64,000 bases of DNA. Origin: Physcomitrium patens. Its lineage: Eukaryota > Streptophyta > Bryopsida > Funariales > Funariaceae. Position 1 is the first letter of the stretch, and every line of letters begins with the position of its first letter. Shown in pieces: positions 42,816 to 56,263 of this stretch. Under the pieces are notes generated by a model, which was given only the letters and a program-made list of their open reading frames with translations, searched no databases and had not been told where the DNA came from. The DNA lies in assembly GCF_000002425.4 (NCBI RefSeq), contig NC_037275.1, positions 13,621,987 through 13,685,986 on the forward strand, in the 5' to 3' direction. The position numbers and the translations under genes were made by a program.

Positions 42816-45349
42816 GCCGCCACCAAAAATCTTTAGATTTTAGCTCCAAAGTCTTGTTATATCTAAAATCCTGTGCTTCTAGAAAGTTGTGACGTGCTTG
42901 AAGAACACATAAACGTACTTCTCTTTCTAGCACATATATGTGTCCTTTGAAATAAAATAGGTTGTTCTTGAATTCAAACTTAGAAGTATCACAAGACTTA
43001 AAAGAAGTATTCTTGATATCATAAATAAGAGGATTAAAGGACATACTTGATTGAATTTGTTTGAAAAAAATTGAATCAATAATCAATGTTGATTTCACTA
43101 CTTAAAGATAAAATTGTTCTGGCTTCATTAAGATTATCCTTTGTTGATCAAAAGGTACATATCCTTCTTTAGGTACAAGATAAGAACACTCAGAAAGGGT
43201 ATCAAATAAACTTTATTATTTTTATAGGTGATAAGAGATATTGAACTCAAATCTTAACAAAAACATATTATAATGAGCCTACAAATAATTCAAAACACAA
43301 ATTTATATGAAATACTTGAGGTTCTTGTAATCCATATATACAATGAGCAAATTAGAAGCACCCTCTAGATGATGATGCCATCTTTGGAAAGAATCTATAA
43401 TAGCAAATAGCTCTTTGTTATGGATCTTATAAATAATCTTGGTTGCTAAAAATTTCCTAGAATGAAAAGGTATTAGGTGAAGTTTAACATCTATTTTTAT
43501 TTGTAATTATACGACACCCAAAGCAAAATCTGCTCCTTCTATTTCTATAAAAATGCCTTAGAGAAGTCAACGTGATACAAAACTCATGCAGAAACAAAGG
43601 TTGTCTTTAAAACTTCAAATGCTACTTCTACATTTTGATTCCTTTGAAATTTTTCCTTATAAGTCAAACGTGTAATTAGAGTTCTAATTTGAAAGAAGTC
43701 TTTGATGAAGATCTCACAGTAATTGACAAATTTCAAAAAATATTATACATCTCAGATCATTTTTGGGATCTTCCAATCCATAATTGTTTAAACTATCTTA
43801 AGATCCATCATAAATTTGTCGTTTGAAATGATGTAATCTAAAAAGTCAACTTAAGTAGTATAGAAGATACACTTTTTTATCTTGGCATAGAGTCTTACAT
43901 CTCTTAATTTTTGTAAGACATGGCAAATATGAAGTTCATATTCTTCTATATTCTTAGAATACATCAAGATGTTGGTTAGATAATAAAAAACAAAATTGTC
44001 CAAAAACTCTCAAAAAACATTATTCATAAGATGTTGAAAAGCTACTGGTGCATTTAGAAGTCCAAAAGACATGACATTATATTCAAAATTTTTGGACCTA
44101 GTTTGAAATGTAATCTTTCATTTATCTCCTTCTTTCATGCATATTAGATTGTATGCTCTTCATAGATCCATTTTTTTTATAGATCTTAGCTTGATTCAAT
44201 TGATCAAAAAAATCTAGATATTAAAGGTAATAGATACCTTTTCTTGTTGGTGATCTTGTTGAGTCCTTATTAATCAACACACTTCCACAATGATCCATCT
44301 TTTTTCTTCACAAATAGAATTGGGGCTTCTACTAAAAATTTCAAATGACATATGAAGTTCTTGGCTAGATTTTTTTCAATATACTCCTTGAATTTGGTCA
44401 ACTTATTTTGTAATAAATTGTAAATTGGTCCAAATGGCAGTTGTACTTCTTCTTGAAAGTTAATTGAACAGTCATAGGGACAATATTTTAGAAGAGTATC
44501 TGTATTTTTTTTCAAATACATCTTTAAAATCTTGATATTGGCTTGGAATATGACTTGAAGTCTATGCACCATTAGAAATGGATGTGACATAAATGACATA
44601 AGGTGATCTTTCTTTTGCAGTATGTAAGAAAACTCTTTCATCTATAAACATAGGTTTAATTGTACTAGACTTGTGATTTCCTACTTGATTAACTACACTC
44701 TTAGTTATATTTTTAGAAAAATTAAGAGTACAAAAAATCCAATCTACTCGAGGATTGTATTTTTTTAACCACAATAAATCTAAAATGATTGAATTAGAAG
44801 TAGATCTAATGATATTAAATATTACAAAACTATTATGACTATTAAATATTACTTCTATGGAAAAGGTTAGTGAGTAACATCTCAAGAAGACAAATGGCAA
44901 CCATCTATGATTTCTACGTGAACAGGTTTAATTTTCCTTATTAAAAATATGTTAAGTCTTTTGGCTAATTCTTCATCTAAGAAACACGCTGAGGCTCCTA
45001 AATCTAACAAGGCAAAGACTTTGTAATGTATAGGTCCTAAAATAATATTTGATGTAAAATAAAGAGAGGATTTTGAGGAGAGAATATAATCTTTATTAGG
45101 TATTGTATAAGTTTCTAGCGACACGGTCTCTATTGTAGTTGCATAAATTTGTTTTGTGATATATTATCTTCTTTGATATTTACATTCTTCATTTTATAAT
45201 TCCTTCGATTCTTTGAATAATGTTGATCAATGTGCTTAGGTTCTCAATAATATAAGAACAATCCTTCTTGACAACAATTGTTTTTCTTGCTTAGTAAGAG
45301 GTTTGAAATATACTATATCAATTTACATATCCTCTACTTTTGAATGTAG
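42816..45349 (-). pseudogene. pol N-terminal part and gag end of element I
   Basis: Minus strand: IN N-terminus and tether 42816-43250, RNase H about 43250-43640, RT 43700-44390, protease 44562-45124 (ALLDLGASACFLDE, active-site Ser changed to Leu), gag C-terminus 45130-45345. The RT active site reads YYLTNILMYSK, so the first catalytic Asp of the box is lost. At 45205-45207 the codon after PKK is CGA, the inferred ancestral state of a codon that is TGA or CAA in other copies. Confidence 0.75.
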
Positions 45350-45889
45350 TATCACAGACATATCCATGTAAGCTAGTAATTACATATATAAATAGGTAAA
45401 AGTAAGTTAATTCTATAGTATTTAATATGGAAGCTTCCTAAAAGCTTCATAGACGCTGCTTTGACTTCATAGGTGTCTTTAATTGACTTTTTGGATTAAA
45501 AATGTGGTCAACAAGTAAGCCATGTACCACACATGTTATTAGCTTGAAGATCAAGCTAACTATATCGCCTACACATAGAAAAACTTGCCTTGTAAGTCAA
45601 GGCATGTGCCCTATAAGTCAACACATATTAGAGGTCATATAGAACGTCGCCATGTAGTCCCTAGTTAGATATTATATATAGAGACAAGAGTGAAGCCTTC
45701 TTTACTCTTGTCAACCTTTTTCTTGCTTCTAGTGTAGTTTCAAGGGTCTCTAGTTTTCTTGTCTTTTGGCAATAGCCATTCCAATTTCTCTTTCAATATA
45801 CATACTTGTTTAATTATATTTTCTTACTTTTCTTTGAGTGAAGGCTCACTTATCTGAATTACTTTTTCATCGAGTTTTTGTCCTTGATA
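45350..45889 (+). repeat. 5' LTR of element J
   Basis: 540 bp, TATCACAGAC...CCTTGATA. TATA region at 45672-45680, palindrome at 45683-45712 with one G-T wobble; predicted RNA start ACTCTTGTCAA at 45704-45714. The primer site at 45892-45902 (TTGAAAAGAGT) has one mismatch to it. Confidence 0.9.
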
Positions 45890-46101
45890 GATTGAAAAGA
45901 GTACACCTACAATATCTGAGCTTTATCTAATCTTGATTAAGAGTAGATTACCCCTTTTTCTTGATAAGATATAAGCATATTAGAAGTTACAAATTATCCT
46001 CTTCTAAACTGATATTGTCTTTAGTATTTTCTTTGTTCTCAAGTCTTTTCTTCTATTTGTCTTGAGCGATATTAGACATCTTCTTTTCTCTAAGTATTAT
46101 C

Positions 46102-47108
46102 ATGGCAGAACTCGTTGAAATAAAGAGTGCAATGGTACAAATGCAAGAACAATTGAAGAAGTTAATGCTTGCGATGCATCAACTTAATTTACCACCATAA
46201 GGAGCAACAAGATTAGCAGGAAGTGAAGATATAGAAATGGTTGGAGCTGCTTTAACATCTACACCAAACCATGTTCTTTCTCCTATAGTGAAACGTCCTT
46301 TCAGTATTAGAGAATCAAGAATTATCCTACCTGAGAAGTTTGATGGCACCAGATCCAAGTTTTGAGGATTTATCAATCAAGTGTAACTTGTGATTGAACT
46401 TCAACTCCAAAGCTAACCAATTCGAGAATCACAAGTTAGATTCATTGGTATGTTTCTTTTAAGTTTAGCACTATCGTGGTTTTCATATTTTCTTGAATGA
46501 CGAGATCTAATATTAGATAATCTAAAGGCTTTTCAGGTGAAGTTTCGATCCATGTATGGAAAACATGATACAATTCGTGTTGCAATCAATAAGATCCATA
46601 TTTTACGACAAGACAACTGATTAGTAACGTTGTACGCTTCATAATTTGATAACTTGCAATAGATATGAAGTGGAATGATATTGCACTTATTAGCCAATTT
46701 TTCTACGGATTACAATATGAGGTAAAAAAATTAATGCTCAACTTACCTGATCCTCAAGCATTGAGTCAAGCAATTGACTTTGCAGTGAAGTGTAATAATT
46801 GCCTTTTTGAATTTCGATCTGAGAACTGTATAAGTGAATCTCAACGTTACTATAATTCAATGGCAACACCAACACTTCTTCAACACATACATTCGAAAGT
46901 AGATGATATACAAATTGATGCAGTACATTTCAAACCTTTTACTGAGCAAGAAAAGACTCGTCATCGTCAAGAAGGATTATGTTTATATTGTGGAGAACCA
47001 AAGCACACTACTCAATATTATCCAAAAAAATGACGCAATCAAAAAATGAGGAGTATGGCTGTGAAAGAAGACAATATGTCGAAAAATGAGTTTGTCTAGT
47101 TACAATAG
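46102..47108 (+). pseudogene. gag of element J
   Basis: ATG at 46102 (MAELVEIKSAM). The N-terminal half carries TAA and TGA codons (for example at 46197-46199) and a 1-nt deletion next to the shared TGA of the SQF-stop-QLA motif (about 46645). 46665-47033 is then open: LMLNLPDPQALSQAIDFAVK, and CLYCGEPKHTTQYYPKK, where the last knuckle Cys has become Tyr. TGA at 47031-47033 follows. Nominal end TAG 47106-47108. Confidence 0.8.
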
Positions 47109-50100
47109 GGACCGTGCGGCTGGAACCTTATACAACATCTAATAAAGGTCCTATTCTCTCTTCAAAGCCTTCTCCTTATTTTACATTAAATATTATTTTA
47201 GGACCTAAACATTACAAAGCCTCAGCCTTATTAGATTCAGGAGCCTCAACGTGTTTCTTAGATGAAGAATTTATTAAAAGATATAACATATCTTTAGTAA
47301 ACAAAACTAAACATGTTCATGTAGAAGTCATAGATAGTCATCTATTGTCTTCTGGAGATATTACTCACGAAACCCTTCCTATAGAAGTAATAATCAATGG
47401 TCATAATAGCTTTGTAGTATTTAATATCATAAGATCTCCCTCTAATCGAGTCATTTTAGGTTTATGGTGGTTAAAAAAATACAACTTTTAAATAGATTAG
47501 ATTTCTTGAACTCTTACTTTCTCTAAAAGTATAACTAACAAAGTAGTTAATCAAGTAGAGAGTCATAAGTCCAGTTCAATTAAATCCGTATTTATAGGTG
47601 CAAAAGCTTTCTTACATGCTGCTATGAAAGAATCACCATATATTATTTATGCCACACCTGTTTTTACTAGTGAAAAGACTTCAAGTGGCATTCCATGCCA
47701 ATATCAAGAATTTCAAGATGTAATTGAAAAAAAGAATGCTTATACACTCTCGAAACATCATCCCTATGATTGCTCAATTGACCTTTAAAAAACAGCACAA
47801 CCGCCATTTGGACCAATCTACAATTTATCATAAAATGAGTTGACTAAAATCAATGAGTATATTGAAGAAAATCTAGCCAAGAATTCTATACGCCATTCTA
47901 AATCTCCGATAGGAGCTCCAATTTTATTTGTAAAGAAAAAAGATGGATCATTGCGGATGTGTATTGATTATCGAGGACTCAACAAGATTACTATCAAGAA
48001 TAGGTATCCACTACCTTTAATATCTGGACTCCTTGATCAGCTGAAACAAGCTAAGATCTACACAAAAATAGATCTCCGGGGAGCATACAATCTAGTACGC
48101 ATCAAAATAGGAGATGAATGGAAGACTACGTTTTGAACTAGGTATGGATATTTTGAATACAATGTCATGTCTTTTAGACTTACAAATGCACCAGCAGCTT
48201 TTCAACATCTAATGAATGCTATTTTTTGAGATTTTTTGGAAGATTTTGTAGTCTGTTATCTAGATGACATCTTGATCTATTGTAAGAATCCAGAAGAATA
48301 TGAATTTCATGTTTGTCATGTATTACAAAAATTAAGAGATGTAGGACTCTATGTGAAGATAAAAAAGTGTGTATTTCACACTACTCAAGTCGATTTCTTA
48401 GGTTACATCATTTCAAATAATGGACTTATGATGGATCCTAAGAAAGTTCAAACTATTATAGATTTGAAGATCCCAAAAACGGTAAGAGATGTCCAATACT
48501 TTTTGGAATTTGCCAACTACTATCAAATCTTCATCAAAGACTTCTCTCGAATTGCAGCTCCACTTCCACGTTTGACTTGTAAAAACAAACTACAATGGAA
48601 TCAAGAAGCGAAAGTTGCTCTTGAATCTTTAAAGACAACGTTTATTTTTGCTCCAATCTTGTATCCTGTTGATTTTTCCAAAGCATTCTTTATGGAAACA
48701 GACGCATCAGACTTTGCTCTGGATGCAGTTTTATCATAAATGGGAACAGATGACAAACTTCATCCAGTAGCCTTTCATTCAAGAAAATTCTCAACAGTAA
48801 AAATCAATTATAAGATTTATGACAAAGAACTTCTTGCAATTGTGGATTCTTTTCAAGAATGGCATCATTATCTAGAAGGCGCTTCCAATCCAGTCACTGT
48901 GTATATGGATCACAAGAACCTCGAGTATTTTATATCAACACCAGTATTAAATCATCGTCAAGCTCGTTGGACCATGTCTTTATGAAGATTCGAGTTCATC
49001 ATCACTTATAGGCCAGAAAAACAACAAGGTTTGTGTGATGCCTTGTCTAGACGTTTATATCTTGCACCAAAAGAAGGAGATGCAGCTTTAGAGTAACAAA
49101 GAACTGTTCTCTTGAAGCCGAAGTAATTTCATCTTTGAGTAATAAAATCAATATTGACTGTTGATTGAACTTTTCTTAAGCAAGTCCAGTTAAATATGTC
49201 TTTAGATCCTCTTGTTTATGATATCAAGAATAATTCTTTTAAATCCTATGATCGTTCTAAATTCGAATTCAAGAACAACCTACTTTATTTCGAAGGATGC
49301 TTGTATGTTTAAGAAGGAGAAGCACATTTACGTATTCTTCAAGCTCGTCACGACTTCCTAAGAATAGGATATTTTGGATATAATAAGACTTTGGAGCTGA
49401 TATCTAGGGATTTTTGATGGCCTCAAATGTAAAAGGCAGTGAAAGATTTTGTACAATCATGTGATATTTGCTCAAGATCAAAAACTCCTCGTCATCGACC
49501 TTTTGGACTTCTTTGGCCATTACCCATTCCAAAACAACCATGGTCTTCTGTTTCTATGGACTTCATCACGGATCTTCCAATCTCAGGTTCTTATGACTCT
49601 ATATTCGTGATAATAGCTTATTTTACCAAGATGGCATATTTTTTACCATGTACAAAATCTATCATAGGTGAAGAAATAGCTAAGCTTTTTCTTGACAATA
49701 TCTATCGCTATTATGGATTATCAAAGGATATTATATCATATAGGAGAACTCAATTTGTATCAAGATTTTGGCGGACTCTTTTTAAGATTCTAAAAGTGGA
49801 TATAAAACTATCTTCGGCATTCCATCCTCAAACTGATGGACAAATGGAGCGTGTTAATCAAGTTTTGGAGTAATATTTAAGATGTATCATTAACTACCAA
49901 CAAGATGATTGGACAACTCTTTTGCCATTGGCAAAGTTTGCTTATAATAATACAGTACATTCTTCTATAAAATAAACACCTTTCTTTACTAATTATGGTT
50001 ATCATCCACGACTTGATACTTTTGACTTTTTAAAAGTTGATAATTCAGCTGCGAATGATTTGGTGATTCATTTATCAGAACTACATGCAATGATGAAGGC

Positions 50101-50612
50101 ACAGTTAAAAGAGGCTCAAGAACAACAAAAGGTCAATGCGGATGTCTATCGAAAGGAACAACCATCATTCATCTTGGGTGATAAGGTATGGCTACTTTGT
50201 CGCAATATCAAGACCACTCGTCTTTGTGACAAGTTGGACTATCAAAGGCTTGGACCATTTTCTATTTCTGTACAAATCAATCCAGTTGCATATCGTTTAC
50301 ATCTACCGGAGTCAATAAAAATCCATCTAGTATTCCATATGTTTCTTCTTGAACCATATAAGACAATGTATATACCAAGAAGAAGACAAGCTCCACCTCC
50401 TCCTATAGAAGTGGACAATAATGAAGAGTTTGAAGTAGAAGAAGTCTTAGATTCAAGGCGACACCAAAATAAATTGGAATATCTTGTCCATTAGCATGGA
50501 TATGATATTAGTGAACACACCTGGAAGCTAATAAAGAATCTTGCAAATGTAGCAAAGGCAGTGGAGGCTTTTCATCGACGACATCTATCAAAATCAAGAT
50601 AAAAATCTTCTT
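47109..50612 (+). pseudogene. pol of element J: PR-RT-RNase H-IN-chromodomain
   Basis: Protease 47114-47491 with ALLDSGASTCFLDE intact. RT 47840-48136 and 48236-48739: [18 protein letters not shown] and [11 protein letters not shown] kept; a TGA at 48134 (Arg of TRYG expected). RNase H 48700-48985 with METDASDFAL. IN core 49439-49873: SMDFITDLP (Asp), IISYRRTQF (second Asp changed to Tyr), DGQMERVNQ (Glu). 50060-50494 carries the C-terminal part with GPFSISVQ and the chromodomain EEFEVEEVLDSRRHQ; a TAG replaces the Trp of VHWHG. Confidence 0.85.
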
Positions 50613-50696
50613 TATAAAAGAAACAACATATAGGCAAGATAACATTCTACTTTCAATCCTTGTTTATAGCTTCTTTGTAGTTGTGACGCTCATGAG

Positions 50697-51119
50697 ATGG
50701 AAAAACAACAACGAGTAGATTTGGCTTAAGAGCCTTTATTTATTGACCTGTCAGATGAAAAATTATGATTGTTACAACCTTCAAGACGATGCAATCGAAA
50801 TGAAGATCTTCAAGAATGACATGTTCTTCTTCGAATAGATGGCGAGATACAATGTGTTTGATATCACGACTTGGAAAGGGACTCTCGATGATTGGTGATT
50901 TTACTAGAGGTAGGAACAACTCCCGATGGTGTTTCAAATGTTTTATTCGAAGGAAGTTATGAAGGCTTCAATAATGATCAAATAACTGGGTGGTCTTCCT
51001 ACCCTGCTATAGGACACTACCGATGGTTGAGAGGCCCTATCAATCATCTTCGAAGAGAACAAAGATCACAGTATGTGGAGAATACAATTCGTCGCATCAT
51101 AGACTTCTTCAATATATGA
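50697..51119 (+). pseudogene. aORF of element J
   Basis: ATG 50697 to TGA 51117-51119, again 423 nt with no net indel, though five internal codons are stops (for example TAA after DLA, TGA for the Trp of VWYHD). The C-terminal part from LVILLEVGTTPDGV to RRIIDFFNI is open and closely matches A, B and K. The Arg codon that is TGA in A and B is CGA here. Confidence 0.75.
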
Positions 51120-51149
51120 TGACCACTCCTCGTGGAACTTGTCCCTAGA

Positions 51150-51249
51150 AGGGGGGGATAATGTCATGGACATACTCATGTAAGCTAGTAATTATATATA
51201 CAAATAGGTAAAAGTAAGTTAATTCTATAGTATTTAATATAAAAGCTTC
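51150..51249 (+). repeat. Polypurine tract and first part of J's 3' LTR
   Basis: Purine tract (AGAAGGGGGGG, about 51148-51157) and the first 88 bp of the LTR from 51162 (TGTCATGGAC) to GCTTC at 51245-51249, the target of K. Confidence 0.85.
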
Positions 51250-51811
51250 TGTCAAGGACAAGAACTCGATGAAAAAACAATTCAAACAAGTGAGCATTCA
51301 CTCAAAGAAAGATAAAAAAATATATATATAAACAAGTATATATATTGAAAGAGAAAGTAGAATGGCTATTGCCAAAAGACAAGAAAACTAGAGACCCTTA
51401 AAACAGACTAGAAGCAAGAAAGGAGTTGACAACAGTGAAGAAGCCTTCACTGTTGTCTCTATATATACTCTCTAACTAGGGGCTACATGGCGGCGTTCTA
51501 TAGGACCTCCAATATGTGTTGACTTTGTAGGGCACATGCCTTGACTTACAAGGCAAGTTTTTCTACGTGTGGGCCACATAGTTAGCTTGATCTTCAAGCT
51601 AACAACATGTGTGGCACATGGCCAACTTGTTGACTACGTTTTTAATCCGAAAAGTCAATTAAAGACACCTATGAAGTCAAAGCAGCGTCTAAGAAATTTC
51701 TAGGAAGCTTTTATATTAAATATTATAGAATTAACTTATTTTTACATACTTTTACTTACTTCTACCTATTTCTATATGTAATTATTAACTTACATGATTA
51801 TAGCCATGACA
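51250..51811 (-). repeat. 3' LTR of element K
   Basis: 562 bp. The palindrome at 51428-51457 has arms GACAACAGTGAAG and CTTCACTGTTGTC: both arms differ from the family sequence by one base each at paired positions, so pairing is kept. A run of ten C at 51815-51824 on its right is the minus-strand polypurine tract. Confidence 0.9.
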
Positions 51812-51855
51812 TTACCCCCCCCCCTTCTAGGGACAAGTTCCATGAGGAGCGGTTA

Positions 51856-52278
51856 TCATATGTTGAGGAAATCTATGATGCGACAAATTGTATTCTCCAC
51901 ATACTCTGATCTCTGTTCTCTTCGAAGATGATTGATAGGGCCTCTCAACCATCAGTAGTGTCCCATACCAAGACAGGAAGACCACCCAGTTATTTGATCA
52001 TTGTTGAGGCCTTCGTAACTTCCTTCAAATAGAATATTTGGAACACCATCAGGAGTTGTTTCTACCTCTAGCAAAATCACCAAACATCGGGAGTCCCTTC
52101 CCAAATCGTGATACCAAACGTGTTGTATCTCACCATCTATTTGAGGAAGAATATGTCGTTCTTGAAGATCTTCATCTCGATTGCGTCGTCTTGAAGGTTG
52201 TGACAATCGTAATGTCTCGTCCGGCAGGTCAGCAAATAAAGCCTCTTGAATTAAATCCGCTCGTTGTTGGTTCTCCAT
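51856..52278 (-). pseudogene. aORF of element K, nearly intact
   Basis: Minus-strand ATG at 52276-52278, nominal stop at 51856-51858: 423 nt. Open for 108 codons (MENQQRADLIQEALFADLPD ... GHY) until a single TGA at 51952-51954 where A and J have CGA (GHYRW). This is the least damaged copy of the frame. The Arg run SRRRNRD that is broken by TGA in A and B is intact here. Confidence 0.78.
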
Positions 52279-52372
52279 CTCCTGAGCGCCACTACTACAA
52301 CGAAGCTACGAACAAGAATTGAAAGTAGAATGTTATCTTGCTTAGATGTTGTTTCTTTTATAAAGAAGGTTT

Positions 52373-53675
52373 TCATCTTGATTTTGATGGATGTCGTCGA
52401 TGAAAAGCCTCCACTGCCTTTGTTGCATTTGCAAGATTCTTCATTGGCTCTGATGTGTGTTCACTAATATCATATCCGCACCAATGGACAAGATATTCTA
52501 TTTTATTTCGACGTCGCCTTGAATCTAAGACTTCTTCTACTTCAAACTCTTCATTAATGTCCACTTCTATAGGAGGAGGTGGAGCTTATCATCTTCTTGG
52601 TATGTCTACTATCTTGTATGGTTCAAGAAGAGACACATGGAATACTGGATGGATTTTCATTACCTTCGATAGATGTAAACGATATGCAACTGGATTGATT
52701 TGTACAAAAATAGAAATTGGTCCCAGCCTTCGATAGTCCAATTTGTCGCAAGGACGAGTGGTCTTGATATTACGACGAAGTAGCCATACCTTATCACCCA
52801 CGTTGAGTTGTGGTTGCTCCTTACGATATACATCTGCATTTATCTTTTGTCGTTCTTGAGCTTCCTTCAATTGCGCCTTCATTATTGCATGTAACTCTGA
52901 CAACCGATTTGCAATATCTTTTGCTGCAGGATTATCAACTTTTAAAAAATCAAAAGCATCAAGTCATGGATGATAGCCATAATTGGCAAAAAAAGGTGTT
53001 TGTTGCGTGGAGGAATGTACCGTATTATTATAAGCAAACTCTGCCAATGGCAGAAGGGTTGTCCAATCATCTTGTTGGTAGTTGATGGTATACCTTAAAT
53101 ACTGCTCCAAGACTTGGTTTACGTGCTCTGTTTGTCCATCAGTTTGAGGATGGAAAGCCGAAGATAGCTTTATGTCTACTTTTAAAATCTTGAAAAGGAT
53201 CCTCCAAAATCTCGACACAAATTGAGTTCTCCTATCCGATATGATATCTTTACGTAATCCATGATAGCGATAGATATTATCAATGAAAAGCTTAGCTGTT
53301 TCTTCACCTATGATAGATTTTGTACATGGCACAAAATGTGCCATCTTGGTGAAACGATCTACTATCACAAATATAAAATCATAAGATCTTGAGTTTGGAA
53401 GATCTGTGATGAAATCCATAGAAACAAAAGACCATGGTTGTTCTGGTATAGGTAATGGCTGAAGAAGTCCGTAAGGTCGATGATGAGGAGTTTTTGATCT
53501 TGAATCAATATTACATGATTGTACAAAGTCTTTGACTGACTTCCACATTTGTGGCCACCAAAAATCTCTTGATATGAGTTCCAAAGTCTTATTATATCCA
53601 AAGTGTCCTGCTACTGGAAAATCATGACGTACTTGAAGAACACGTAAACGTGCTTCTCCTTTTGGAACATATAGG
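52373..53675 (-). pseudogene. Integrase and chromodomain of element K
   Basis: Minus strand. 52964-53675: zinc region [19 protein letters not shown], then SMDFITDLP, IISDRRTQFVS, DGQTEHVNQ, so D, D, E are all present. One zinc Cys has changed (CNIDSRSK for CDICSRSK). 52589-52903: LRPIS-like GPY/F region. 52373-52564: chromodomain EEFEVEEVLDSRRRRNKIEYLVHWCGYDIS, with TSEP at the TWEP site. Stops separate the three parts. Confidence 0.85.
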
Positions 53676-55053
53676 CATCTCTTACTGTCCTTAGAATCTT
53701 CCAATCCATAATTGTTTGGACTTTCTTAGAATCCATCATGAGACCATCATTTGAAATAATGTATCCTAAAAAGTCAACTTGAGTAGTGTGAAATACACAC
53801 TTTTCCATCTTGGCGTACAATCCTGCATCTCTAAGTTTTTGTAATACTTGACGAACATGTATTTCATGTTCTTCGATGTTGTTAGAATAGATCAAGATAT
53901 CGTCTAGATAGCAGACGACAAAATTGTCTAAGAATTCACAAAATACATCATTCATGAGATGTTGAAAAGCAGCTGGTGCATTCGTGAGTCCAAAGGGCAT
54001 GACATTATATTCGAAATGTCCATACCTAGTTCGAAACGCAGTCTTCCATTCATCTCCTTCTTTGATCTGTACTCGATTATATGCTCCTCTTAGATCTATT
54101 TTTGTATAGATCTTAGCTTGATTCAACTGGTCAAGGAGTCCTGATATCAAAGGTAATGGATACCTGTTCTTGATTGTGATCTTGTTGAGTCCTCAATAAT
54201 CAACACACATTCGTAAAGATCCATCTTTTTTCTTTACGAATAGAATTGGAACTCTTGCTGGAGATTTTGAATGGCGTATGAAATTCTTCGCTAAATTCTC
54301 GTCAATATATGTCTTGAGTTCAGCCATCTCATCTTGCGATAAACTGTAAATTGGTCCAAATGGTGGCTGAGTTCCTTCCTTGAGGTCGATTGAACAATCA
54401 TATGGGCGATGCTCAGGAAGAATATCTGCATTCTTTTTCTCAAAAACGTCTTGATACTCCTGATATTGACTTGGAATGTCACTTGAAGTCTCTACGCTTT
54501 CAGAAATAGGTGCAACATAAATAGTAAAAGTTGATCCTTCTTTTGCTGCGTGTATAAATGCTTTTGCACCTATAAGTACGGGTTTTACTATATTAGATTT
54601 ATAACTTTTTACTTGGTTGGTAGAACTATTAATAATGCTTTGAAAAAAGTCAAGTTTACGAGAATTTCAATCTATTCGAGGGTTATATTTTTCTAGCCAG
54701 GATAAACCTAAAATAACTGGATTGGACGGGGATTTAATTATGTTAAAAGCTATGTAGCTAACATGACCGTTTATTTATACTTTTATAGGACGAGTTTCAT
54801 GAGTGACATCTCCAGAAGACAAAGGACGGCCATCAATGACTTCTACATGTACGGGTTTAGTTTTCTGTACAAAAGGTATTTTATGACTTTTAACAAATTG
54901 TTCATCTAAAAAACATGCTAAGGCTCCCAAATCTAATAAAGCAAAGGCTTTGTAATTCTTAGGTCCTAAATATAATTCTATTATAAAACAAGAAGAGGGT
55001 TCTGAGGAGAGGATAGGACCTTCATTAGGAATTGTACAAGGTTCCAGCTGCAC
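53676..55053 (-). pseudogene. Protease and reverse transcriptase of element K
   Basis: Minus strand. Protease 54775-55053 reads ALLDLGALACFLDE, so the active-site Ser and a following Ser are changed to Leu. RT 53676-54290 keeps [15 protein letters not shown] and [11 protein letters not shown]; a TGA/TAA separates its N-terminus near 54195 (YRGL-region Arg). After TVRD at 53676 the frame runs into IN-type sequence by the internal deletion. The EKKN segment that carries a stop in A and B is intact here. Confidence 0.85.
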
Positions 55054-55058
55054 GGTCC

Positions 55059-56063
55059 CTATTGTAGCTGGACGAATCCGTTTTCTGACATGTTGTCTTC
55101 TTTGACCGCCGTACCCCTCATTTTATAGTTACGTTGTTTCTTTGGACAATGTTGAGCAGTGTGCTTAGGTTCTCCGCAATATAAACATAATCCTTCTTGA
55201 TGACGACGAATCTTTTCTTGCTCAATTAGGAATTTAAAATGTACCATGTCAATTTGCATGTCTTCTACTTCCGAATGTACATTTGGCAAAGATGCTGATG
55301 TTGCCATTGAGTAATAACGTTGAAGTTCCCGTGTACGACTCTCGAATCGAAATTCAAAAAGTCGATTGTCACATTTTACCGCAAAATCGATTGCTTGACT
55401 CAAAGTTTGAGGATCAGATAAGTTGAGCATCAATTTCTTTACTTCGTATTATAATCCATAAAGAAATTGATTGATGAGTGCAGCATCATCCCACTTGATG
55501 TCAATTGCAAGTTGTCAAAATTGTGAAGCATACATTGTTACTGAGTGGTTTCCTTGTCGCAGAATTTGGATCTTGTTTGTTGCGACACGAGTTGCATCAT
55601 ATTCACCATACATAGATCGAAACTCTACCAAAAAAGCTTCTAAATTACCTAATATTGGATTTCGTTGTTCAAGAAAAGACGAAAACCAGGATAATACAGA
55701 ACTAGAAAGTAGAGTGCCAATAAACCTGACTTGTGATCCTAGAATTGGATAGCTTTGCGATTGAAGTTCAATTGCCAATTGTATTTGATTGATGAACCCT
55801 CGAAACTTTGATCTTGTACCATCAAATTTCTCGGATAAAGCAATTCTTGGTTCTCTAGTACTTACAGGGTGTTGTACAATTGGAGAAGGAATGTGATTTG
55901 GTACAGATGTTGAAGCAGCTCCAATTATCTCTATATCTCCACTTTCTGCTATTCTTGTTCTTTCCTGTGTTGGTGAATTGAGTTGATGCATCGCAAGCAT
56001 TAACTCCCTCAATTGTTCTTGCATTTGTGCCATTGCACTCTTCATTTCAACAAGCTCTGCCAT
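55059..56063 (-). pseudogene. gag of element K
   Basis: 1005 nt from ATG at 56061-56063 (MAELVEMKSAMAQMQEQ) to TAG 55059-55061. The only stops are the shared TGA after ASQF (about 55515-55517) and a TAA in GL-stop-YEVKK near 55448. The CCHC knuckle CLYCGEPKHTAQHC is intact and is followed by PKKQRNYKMRG; the Gln codon CAA at 55134-55136 stands where A, B, D and J have TGA. Confidence 0.88.
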
Positions 56064-56263
56064 AATGTTACTAAGAAGAAAAATTTGTCTGATATTGCTC
56101 AAGACAAAAGAAAAAGAAAAGACTTGATAACAATGAAGATACTAAGAACAATATTAGTTTAGAAGTGGGTAATCGGCAAACTTCTAATACGCTTATGTCT
56201 TGTCAAGAGAAAGGGGTAATCCACTCTTACTCAAGAAAAACAAAGCTCTGATATTGTAAGTGC

